Positions 7,819 through 14,521 of a stretch of 64,000 nucleotides of DNA are shown here, piece after piece (within the stretch, counting starts at the first letter, position 1; each line of letters opens with the position of its first letter). Below the pieces are notes generated by a model. That model was given only the letters and a program-made list of their open reading frames with translations. It was not told the DNA's origin and did no database searches. Both the position numbers and the translations under genes were made by a program. This DNA comes from JAHQVI01 sp963749875 (GTDB lineage: Bacteria; Pseudomonadota; Alphaproteobacteria; Rhizobiales; Rhodomicrobiaceae): contig CAVVOX010000006.1 of assembly GCA_963749875.1 (NCBI GenBank), positions 124,001 through 188,000 on the forward strand. Reading direction: 5' to 3'.

Positions 7819-8519
7819 GAGGACGCATCGCTCAGCAGCCAGATGATTGCCTCGGCAACCTCCTCGGGATGACCGGCGCGGCCGAGCGGCGTCGTGGGCC
7901 CGAGCCGCGCAGCGCGGTCCGGCGCACCGCTGGACGCGTGGATCTCCGTTTCGATCAGGCCGGGGCGGAGGGCATTCACCCGCACGCCGTCGGGGCCCAG
8001 TTCCTTGGCAAGGCCGATGGTCAGCGTGTCGATGGCGCCTTTGGAGCCGGCATAGTCGACATATTCGAAGGGCGCGCCGAGCCGCGCCGCCACGGAGGAC
8101 ATCAGCACGATCGAGCCGCCGCGCGCCGTCCCGTCCGCCGTCAACCGCCTTGCGGCCTCGCGCGCGCAGAGATAGGCGCCGAAGACATTCACCTCGAAAA
8201 CCCGCCGCATCCGTTCCGCCGGCATGTCGGCCAGCCGGCTTGCAGGCGCGACGATCCCCGCATTGACGACGACGCCGTCGAGCCTGCCGAGTTCGCGCTC
8301 CGCTGCATCGAACATGGCGATGACATCGGCCTCCTGGGCGACATCGCCTTGCATCACCGCCGCCCGTCCGCCCGCGCTGCGCACGGCCTCCGCCGTTGCG
8401 TCCGCCGCCTGACGGTTCGAGGCATAATTGATGGCGACGGACCAGCCGCGCGCGCCGGCCATCAATGCGGCGGAGCGTCCGATGCCTCGGCTGCCGCCGG
8501 TAATCAGGATTGTCGTCAT
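7776..8519 (-). CDS. SDR family NAD(P)-dependent oxidoreductase
   Basis: A 247-residue classical short-chain dehydrogenase/reductase. The cofactor motif TGGSRGIG (7-14), the NAG motif (about 89), the catalytic Ser in LMSSVAA (about 145) and the YAGSK active site (about 159-163) are all present, as is the C-terminal SYVTGAILDVAGGR. The substrate is unknown; the family covers sugar, fatty acyl and steroid alcohols. It overlaps the convergent MFS gene by 43 bp and lies 3 bp downstream of the M50 protease gene on the same strand, so it is probably cotranscribed with that gene. Confidence 0.92.
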   Translation of the reverse strand: MTTILITGGSRGIGRSAALMAGARGWSVAINYASNRQAADATAEAVRSAGGRAAVMQGDVAQEADVIAMFDAAERELGRLDGVVVNAGIVAPASRLADMPAERMRRVFEVNVFGAYLCAREAARRLTADGTARGGSIVLMSSVAARLGAPFEYVDYAGSKGAIDTLTIGLAKELGPDGVRVNALRPGLIETEIHASSGAPDRAARLGPTTPLGRAGHPEEVAEAIIWLLSDASSYVTGAILDVAGGR

Positions 8520-8522
8520 GAA

Positions 8523-9317
8523 TTACCCGTCCTGCAAAATGCGTAATGGAAGATCCGCGCCCCCAATATATTGAAGGCCGTAGATGATGAGCAGAAAGAT
8601 CACCGCCAGTCCGCCATACCAGACGCTGCCGACGATGAGGCCGTCCCGGTTCAGCGGCGGCCTTTGCGCAAGCTCGCCCGCACGCAGCTGTTTCCGTTCG
8701 AAAACGATCTCCATCAGCCCGAGACCGAACAGGATGGCGACGAGATAGATCCGCATATAGAGGGTGAGCGCCAGGACCAGGCCGCCCGCGGCAATGAGAT
8801 AGAGAATTTGTCCGCCCGGCGAGACGGAGACGACCAGCGAGTTCGTCAGCCGCCCGCCATCGAGCGGATAGATCGGCAGGAGGTTGAACAGGTTGATCAG
8901 CGCGATGAAGCCGACGATCGCTGCCCAGAAGACTTCGCCGGTGACCATATAGATCGCCGCGGGGGGAATGGCGCTGAGCAGTCCCCAGCTCGGGCCCATG
9001 GCGGTGATGTAGACATTCTGCCACTCGCTGGTCGCGCGATCGCCGATGGCCGCGCCGCCGAGGAGCGGCACGAAATAGAAGCCAGGCGTTTTCATGCCGG
9101 TGCGCCGCATCGCCCAGACATGACCCATCTCATGGATGCCGATCGCCCACATGATGGCGAGGGCGAATTCCCAGGTGAAAAGATAGGAATAGGCGGCGAG
9201 CGATGCCCCGGCGAGCAGCAGCTTGGCGCTCTTGAAGACTTTGAAGAGCTTGAACAACAGAACGAAGAGGCTGCCCGCCTGACCGTAGAGCTTCTTGAGC
9301 ATCGAGACCGTTCCCAT
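8523..9317 (-). CDS. Site-2 protease family protein (M50 metalloprotease)
   Basis: A 264-residue polytopic membrane protein with the zinc-binding HEMGH motif in a membrane segment (about residue 62) and the second metal motif NLLPIYPLDGGRL (about 150). It has no PDZ domain, which separates it from RseP-type enzymes. Members cleave transmembrane segments of regulatory proteins, but the substrate here is unknown. The start at 9317 gives MGTVSMLKKLYGQ; a later Met at residue 6 is possible. The gene lies directly upstream of the SDR gene. Confidence 0.85.
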   Translation of the reverse strand: MGTVSMLKKLYGQAGSLFVLLFKLFKVFKSAKLLLAGASLAAYSYLFTWEFALAIMWAIGIHEMGHVWAMRRTGMKTPGFYFVPLLGGAAIGDRATSEWQNVYITAMGPSWGLLSAIPPAAIYMVTGEVFWAAIVGFIALINLFNLLPIYPLDGGRLTNSLVVSVSPGGQILYLIAAGGLVLALTLYMRIYLVAILFGLGLMEIVFERKQLRAGELAQRPPLNRDGLIVGSVWYGGLAVIFLLIIYGLQYIGGADLPLRILQDG

Positions 9318-9603
9318 GTCCCCTCAGCGGCGCGCATCCTAACGCATTTTTGAGACATGTGACGCTTCATTCCGATGACGAAAGTGCCGCGCCTTTACGG
9401 CCCCACCGCCGTAGGATGGGTTGAGTTCTACGAAACCTATCATGCCGATGCGCTGACGGCGGGTTTAGCATCGCTCAACCCACCCTTCGCCTGCTTCGCC
9501 TCGTCGCAATGACGCGAGCGGGGCAAGCCTGTTTTCGGTCAAAACTGATCCTGCATTAGAAGCGCAAGTTGCGCCGGTCGGCGCCGTGAAAGGCGCGCGC
9601 GGC
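9318..9603. repeat. Gene-free stretch with repeat R3, copy 2 (9411-9487)
   Basis: The repeat runs from GTAGGATGGGTTGAG at 9411 to CAACCCACCC at 9476-9485 and matches the unit at 3827-3902 in both ends and in internal arms (cgaaacctatcat, ggcgggtttagc). It is followed by gtcattgcgacgaggcg on the minus strand, a stretch of a kind often seen in bacterial interspersed repeats. The region lies downstream of zapA, where many proteobacteria encode 6S RNA, but I could not recognise a 6S structure here. Confidence 0.65.
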
Positions 9604-9975
9604 TTACCCGCCCGTGCCGGTCCGGTCGAGGCGCGCTTCCAGCGCCTGCAGCCGCGCCGAGGAGGCGTCGACGATCTGGGCGACGTCGCGGGACGGGATA
9701 TAGCTCGCATGGCTGTCCGCTGCCTGGAAGGACCGCAGATTGCAGATCTGCACGAGAGTCTTGTGCAACTCCTCGCGGAGCTCGCCAAGCTGGTCCGCGA
9801 CGATCAGCGCTGCCATCAGAAACAGCCGGTCTTCCTGCACCTGGCTGAAGCCGCCTTTGATGTCCTGCACGATCCCGTCAATATAGTCGGCGAGTTCGAT
9901 GACGCGGCGCTCGGCGCCGTCGTCACATGCCATCCGGTATGTCCGGCCGTTAACGCTTACGGTGACCTGGCCCAT
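9604..9975 (-). CDS. zapA: Cell division protein ZapA
   Basis: A 123-residue ZapA-type protein, which binds FtsZ filaments and stabilises the Z-ring. The N-terminal globular part starts GQVTVSVNGRTYRMACDDGAE and the helical coiled-coil part contains LMAALIVADQLGELREELH. AGGAG lies seven bases before the ATG. The DUF4164 gene directly upstream (10-bp gap) is the usual partner of zapA in Hyphomicrobiales, so the two form one transcription unit. Confidence 0.9.
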   Translation of the reverse strand: MGQVTVSVNGRTYRMACDDGAERRVIELADYIDGIVQDIKGGFSQVQEDRLFLMAALIVADQLGELREELHKTLVQICNLRSFQAADSHASYIPSRDVAQIVDASSARLQALEARLDRTGTGG

Positions 9976-9984
9976 TACGCTCTC

Positions 9985-10263
9985 CTAGAACGGCAGGGCG
10001 AAGCGGTTCAGCCTTGCCTCGATAAGATTGCCTTCATTGACTTCGATCGCAGCATCCAGACGTTCGGCCACGCGGTTATTCGTGTCCTGAAGCGTCTTGA
10101 CGCGCTCTTTTTCATTAGCGAGCTCATCGCGCAAGCGCTCGGCTTCGCGCTGCAACGTCGCCTTGTCCCGATCCGGCGCCGCGCTGCTGCCTCTTCTCCG
10201 CTCGCTCGTCCCGGCGCGCTTTTGTCCTGCCGCCTGCATTTTGTCCCCATCGGATTTCGCCAT
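9985..10263 (-). CDS. DUF4164 coiled-coil protein
   Basis: Small 92-residue protein with a charged, probably disordered N-terminus and a heptad-like helix rich in Glu, Arg and Leu (LQREAERLRDELANEKERV and onward, about residues 36-75). It matches the DUF4164 family found before zapA in Hyphomicrobiales. The function is not established; the position suggests a role with ZapA in cell division. Confidence 0.75.
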   Translation of the reverse strand: MAKSDGDKMQAAGQKRAGTSERRRGSSAAPDRDKATLQREAERLRDELANEKERVKTLQDTNNRVAERLDAAIEVNEGNLIEARLNRFALPF

Positions 10264-10721
10264 GCCCCAAAGCCAGTTCCCCGATCTCCGTTCTCAGCGG
10301 ATCCTGTCAAACTCGACCGAGCCCGGCCGCAACGCAAGCAACGCTCATATGCCCGGTCTGGAGAACGCATCAGGATGTTTGTTCTTCCCGCGACCTTCAT
10401 CTACCCATCAGCCGGACGCAGAAGTCAATCCTTCGAATTTACAGTATTTTCTCCAGGGGGATTTAAAAAACTATTAATTAACAGGTAGTTTCGCGATTTG
10501 CATTAGTGAGGGGAGATATTCCGCATAGACGGTCTTGTCCGACCTCAACATTCCCTCAGGGGCGAAATGGGGAAAGGAAGCGGCGCGAAAGACACTGACG
10601 AGGCCATTTTCGACTGATTCGCTGGCCAATGTGAACCACCACGCGGCGTTTCGTCGGCGAGGGGAGGCTGGCGTCGGCGAGTGCGGGCCGGCTTTTGAGC
10701 GGATCAGGATCGGAATTCGGC
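10264..10721. other. Gene-free stretch (458 bp)
   Basis: The side next to DUF4164 is AT-rich (aaaaaactattaattaac near 10465) and probably contains the promoter for the DUF4164-zapA unit. The rest is GC-rich without a protein I recognise. A 76-codon plus-strand frame from 10535 has no ribosome site and no family resemblance and is not called. Confidence 0.4.
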
Positions 10722-11420
10722 TCAGCCGGCGAGTTTTTCGGCTTTGCCTCGCAGCACGGCAATGAGCTGCGCCATAATGGATATGGCAATCTCGGCCGGG
10801 CCTTGCGCGCCGATATCGAGTCCGATGGGAGCATGCAGGCGGGCGATATCGGCCTCGCTGACGCCGATCGCCTTCAGCCGCTCGATGCGCTGGGCATGCG
10901 TGCGCTTGCTGCCGAGCGCCCCGACATAGAACGCGCCCTGCTCGAGCCCGAAACGTATGGCGATATCGTCGATCTTGGCGTCATGGGTGAGGGCGACGAT
11001 GGCCGTACGGCGATCGATCCCGACCTGCGGCAGGCCATCCTCCGGCCACTCGGTAATCAGATGCGCATCCGGGAACCGTTCGGGCGAGGCGAAAGCCTCG
11101 CGCGGGTCGATGATGGTGACATCGTGACCGACCATTCGTCCGAGCGGCAGAAGATACTGCGCCGCATGAACCGCGCCGATGATGACGAGCCGCAGCGGCG
11201 GGTTGAAGATGCGGATGAACAACTCGCCATCCGCCGTTTCCACCGTCGCCGAGCGGTCGAGCCGAAAGGCATCGGCAAGGGCCCCGGCAAGATCGGGATG
11301 CCCGGCTGCTTCATCCGGCGACATCAGCCGCTGCGCGCCGCTGTCGAGCCAGGTAAGGAGCGCAACCGGCTTGCGCTCGGCCTGGGCCGCCAAGATACCT
11401 TCGGCCAAATCTTTTCTCAT
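10722..11420 (-). CDS. XdhC family protein, C-terminal Rossmann module
   Basis: A 232-residue protein matching the C-terminal half of XdhC/CoxI proteins, which insert or modify the molybdenum cofactor of xanthine dehydrogenase-type enzymes. The Rossmann part contains LVIIGAVHAAQYLLPLG (about 93-108), VTIIDPREAFASPERFPDA and FYVGALGSKRTHAQR, ending with PIGLDIGAQGPAEIAISIMAQL. The ATG at 11420 is preferred because the frame further upstream is the shadow of the neighbouring gene. It lies 11 bp downstream of a gene for the N-terminal XdhC module, so the usual protein is split in two. No molybdenum hydroxylase structural genes are in the window. Confidence 0.85.
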   Translation of the reverse strand: MRKDLAEGILAAQAERKPVALLTWLDSGAQRLMSPDEAAGHPDLAGALADAFRLDRSATVETADGELFIRIFNPPLRLVIIGAVHAAQYLLPLGRMVGHDVTIIDPREAFASPERFPDAHLITEWPEDGLPQVGIDRRTAIVALTHDAKIDDIAIRFGLEQGAFYVGALGSKRTHAQRIERLKAIGVSEADIARLHAPIGLDIGAQGPAEIAISIMAQLIAVLRGKAEKLAG

Positions 11421-11431
11421 CGCGGTTCCGC

Positions 11432-11755
11432 TTACGCCAGGGCAAAGGGCTCGACATAAATGCGGATGCGGCCGCCGCAGGCGAGACCTGCGCGCCAGGC
11501 GGTTTCGTCCGCGACGCCGAATTCGAGCAGCTTCGGCGCACCGTTCTCGATAATGTCTATGGCTTCGGTGATGACTTCGCCCTCGACGCAGCCGCCGGAA
11601 ACCGAGCCGAGAAAATTGCCTTCGCTGTCGATAATGAGCTGGCTTCCCGTGGGCTGCGGCGCCGACCCCCATGTCTGCACGACGGTGGCGATGGCGAGCC
11701 TGCGGCCTTGGGACTGCCAGTCGAGGGCGGTCTTCAGCATATCATTCGGACCCAT
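11432..11755 (-). CDS. XdhC/CoxI N-terminal module protein
   Basis: A 107-residue protein equal to the N-terminal XdhC_CoxI domain. Conserved stretches are ATVVQTWGSAPQPTGSQLII and LGSVSGGCVEGEVITEA, with the conserved Cys, then the glycine-rich AGLACGGRIRIYVEPF near the end. ATG 11755 is preferred over GTG 11758 because GGAGGA lies at good distance. It forms a two-gene unit with the Rossmann module gene downstream. The pair probably acts as a heterodimer in molybdenum cofactor maturation. Confidence 0.85.
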   Translation of the reverse strand: MGPNDMLKTALDWQSQGRRLAIATVVQTWGSAPQPTGSQLIIDSEGNFLGSVSGGCVEGEVITEAIDIIENGAPKLLEFGVADETAWRAGLACGGRIRIYVEPFALA

Positions 11756-12043
11756 CACGTTCCTCCGCAGGGTTCGTGCTTTTATGTTTAAGTATTATGC
11801 CACGGTCTGGCGTCAATGGCATCGGCCTTCCTATCCGTCCCGAATAGGCAGTTTTCAGAAAAAGAAATCTTGCGTTGCCGGGGGGTTTGGTGTTGATGCC
11901 ATCAGGCAACAGTGTCAAGTCCCAATGCGTCCGCGCTCCGCCGCCGCCGTGAATTATCCGCATCAAGGCAGTGTAAAGAAAGATCGAGCGCAGAACGGGG
12001 GGAATGGGCCACCGCTGGGGCTTGGCGGTGGAGAGGCGAGAGA

Positions 12044-13294
12044 ATGAGACTCGGAAAGCATATTGCCGTTATCGGTGCTGGCGTTGTCGGCCTTGCAATC
12101 GCGCTCAAACTTCGCCGCGAAGGCTATCGCGTCATCATCTTCGAGCCTGACGAGCCCGGCAGCCATACCTCGCGCGGCAATGCCGGCCTCATCATGACGG
12201 CGCAGGTCGCACCGGTTGCCGAGCCCGGCCTGTGGCGGAAACTGCCTTCGATGCTTTCCGACCCCCATGGTCCGGTCGTCGTGCATTGGACGCATCTGCC
12301 GCGCATGACGCCGTGGCTCAGACGTTTCCTGCGCAACAACAGCAAGCGCTCCTATCAGGCGATCACCGAGACGCTCGCCCCCATGACGGCCGGCGCGCTT
12401 GACGCCTGGCTTTCCCTCGTCGGTGCGACGGAAGGGGAGCGGCTTTTCCATCGGGACGGGGCGCTCTACGTCTTCAAGACGGCCAAGGCGTTCCGCGCCG
12501 GGAAGAAGGACGCCGCATATCGCGGCCAATATGGCGTGGAGTCCGTTATGATCCCGGCCGAGGAACTGCGGCAGATGGAGCCGGCTCTGGGGCCGAACCT
12601 TGCCGGCGGCATCCTTTATCCGGACAGCGCCCATTGTGTCGATCCCTTCAAGCTGAGCGCGTCTTTGGCGAGCGCATTCCGCATGACCGGCGGGGAAATC
12701 CAGCGCGTCAAGGTGCGGGCGCTGAGCGGCGGCGGCAATGGCGCGGTGAACCTGATTTGTGACGGCGGCGATTTTGCGGTCGACGAGGCGATCGTTTCCG
12801 CGGGTGTCTGGTCGGCGCCGCTTGTGAAGCCCTTCGGCGTCAAGCCGATGGTCACGGCCGAACGAGGCTATCATCTGACGTTGCGCGAGCCGCAGATTTC
12901 GCTGCGGCGCCCGATCATCTCGGCGGACGACCGGATGGTGCTGACGCCGCTCGCGGACAGCATCCGGCTCGCGGGAACGTCCGAATTTGCCCATGTTGAT
13001 GCGCCGCCCGACTGGGACCGCGCCGATATGCTCATGGACATGGCGAAGACGATCGTCCCGGAGATCAATGGCGAGGAGACGGCGACGCGCTGGATGGGAC
13101 CGCGCGCGTCCACGCCCGACTCGCTGCCGCTGATCGGACGGACGCCGAAGAGCCCGCGCGTCATCTGCGCGTTCGGCCACGGTCATTTTGGGCTGACGCT
13201 GGGCGCGGCGACGGCGGAGATCGTCGCGGATCTCGTCTCGGGACGGCAAATGCCGGCCGGGAGCGAGGCGCTGAGCCCGGCGCGGTTCAAATAG
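12044..13294 (+). CDS. FAD-dependent oxidoreductase, D-amino acid dehydrogenase-like (DAO family)
   Basis: A 416-residue flavoprotein of the DAO superfamily. The N-terminal dinucleotide motif is VIGAGVVGLAIALKLRREGY (about 7-26) and is followed by SHTSRGNAGLI, a signature of DadA-like dehydrogenases. The C-terminal FAD contact reads GHGHFGLTLGAATAEIVADL. DadA deaminates D-amino acids at the membrane, but the family also contains glycine and sarcosine oxidases, so the substrate is open. The ATG at 12044 starts just before the first strand; upstream in-frame codons would add residues that do not match. No alanine racemase or Lrp gene is next to it. The 288 bp before it holds no supported gene. 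Confidence 0.85.
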   Translation: MRLGKHIAVIGAGVVGLAIALKLRREGYRVIIFEPDEPGSHTSRGNAGLIMTAQVAPVAEPGLWRKLPSMLSDPHGPVVVHWTHLPRMTPWLRRFLRNNSKRSYQAITETLAPMTAGALDAWLSLVGATEGERLFHRDGALYVFKTAKAFRAGKKDAAYRGQYGVESVMIPAEELRQMEPALGPNLAGGILYPDSAHCVDPFKLSASLASAFRMTGGEIQRVKVRALSGGGNGAVNLICDGGDFAVDEAIVSAGVWSAPLVKPFGVKPMVTAERGYHLTLREPQISLRRPIISADDRMVLTPLADSIRLAGTSEFAHVDAPPDWDRADMLMDMAKTIVPEINGEETATRWMGPRASTPDSLPLIGRTPKSPRVICAFGHGHFGLTLGAATAEIVADLVSGRQMPAGSEALSPARFK

Positions 13295-13572
13295 CCGCTC
13301 GCTGTCGAACAATTCAAAAAGCGGATGATGGTGGGCGGCGCCTCGACGGCATCAGATGTGCCAATACGGGGTCGTTAAAAAACGCCACCAAGGAGGAACC
13401 GCCCGCACATATCCTACCACGGCTCGTTCCCATTGCTAAGAGCGAGATGGGAGCGCGGTCAGCTTCCGTGGAAAAGCCTCGGCCGATGGAATGCGCAGAT
13501 GCCCATTTGCGGTGGGCGGCGCCTGCGGACCGACGTAGTCCGCATCGTTCCGGCTCGAAGCTGACAGATTGC

Positions 13573-14397
13573 TCATTTGAGCTTTTCATGCATTTCGATG
13601 ATCCACGGCGTATTCCGGCCGAGCCATTTCTTTTCGAGCGCGACGAGCTTGCCGTTCTTATGCCAGTCGCGGATCGTCCCGGAGAGAAATGCGGCGAGGT
13701 CGGCATCCTGCTCGCGGGGCCGCACGGCGATCGCCCAGGGACGGGGTTCCGGCTCGATCGGAATGAGATCGCTACCCGCCCTTTCGCCGCTATGCTTTTG
13801 CTGCAGGTGAATGAGCCGGGTGTTGTGTTCCGCGAGTGCTGCGCAGCGTCCCCCGCCAAAGGCCTTGCTGGCCTTCTCGAAGCTCCGGAATGGTACGAGT
13901 TCCACATCCGGCACCTGGGACGATAACGCCTCGTTGTAATAGGCGTTCAGGATGGTGCAGACGGCCTGGCCTTTCAGGTCGGACAGCGATTTGATCCGCG
14001 AGCCGCGCCGGGGAAGAAGTGCCGGCTGACTTGCATAATAATAGGGTTTGACAAGTCTTACCACGCGCTCCCGGTGCGGCGTGACCGCCAGCGTCGCGAT
14101 GACCAGGTCGATCTTCCCCAGCGGCAGAAACTGCAGCCTGCTCGTCGCCGAAACCGCAAAGGGCGTCATCTTCACGCCGAGACGCGCCGCAATGTCTTTC
14201 GCCAGATCCAGTTCGAGGCCGATCAGTTCGCCCGATGGATCGCGATAGCCGAAGGGCGGATCGTTGTCCTTGACGCCGACGATGATCTCGCCGCGGGATT
14301 TGATCTCGCCGAGACTGGCGGCAAAGCAGACATCCGCGAGCTGGAAGAGGAAGGTCGCTGCGAGCACGGCGGCGAGAAACGCGGATCTGAGCGTCAT
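13573..14397 (-). CDS. Periplasmic amino-acid-type substrate-binding protein
   Basis: A 274-residue secreted protein with a signal peptide (FLAAVLAATFLFQLADVCFA, cleavage near 26) and a family 3 solute-binding domain: RGEIIVGVKDNDPPFGYRD, GLELDLAKDIAARLGVK, and LPLGKIDLVIATLAVTPHRE. The protein probably delivers an amino acid or similar ligand to an ABC permease, but no permease or ATPase gene lies beside it, so it may be an orphan binding protein. The sequence between 13295 and 13572 has no supported gene. Confidence 0.85.
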   Translation of the reverse strand: MTLRSAFLAAVLAATFLFQLADVCFAASLGEIKSRGEIIVGVKDNDPPFGYRDPSGELIGLELDLAKDIAARLGVKMTPFAVSATSRLQFLPLGKIDLVIATLAVTPHRERVVRLVKPYYYASQPALLPRRGSRIKSLSDLKGQAVCTILNAYYNEALSSQVPDVELVPFRSFEKASKAFGGGRCAALAEHNTRLIHLQQKHSGERAGSDLIPIEPEPRPWAIAVRPREQDADLAAFLSGTIRDWHKNGKLVALEKKWLGRNTPWIIEMHEKLK

Positions 14398-14521
14398 CGT
14401 GAGGTTGCCCTGTCGTGTTGAGCCGGAAGGGCCGGCAGAGCAAGCTATCTGTCACAGAAAACGGTGCGGAAAAAGGCCATTCGCCCGGCGGGCCTCGCCG
14501 GGGCCAGCCGAGTGAAGGGTG

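Noticed and set aside
9318..9603. Possible 6S RNA gene downstream of zapA
   Set aside because: The position fits, but I could not see the long closed stem with a central open bubble; the stretch is mostly repeat R3.
11742..12047. Frames in the gap between XdhC and the FAD dehydrogenase
   Set aside because: Neither strand shows a ribosome site or protein similarity; the plus frame before 12044 does not match the family N-terminus.
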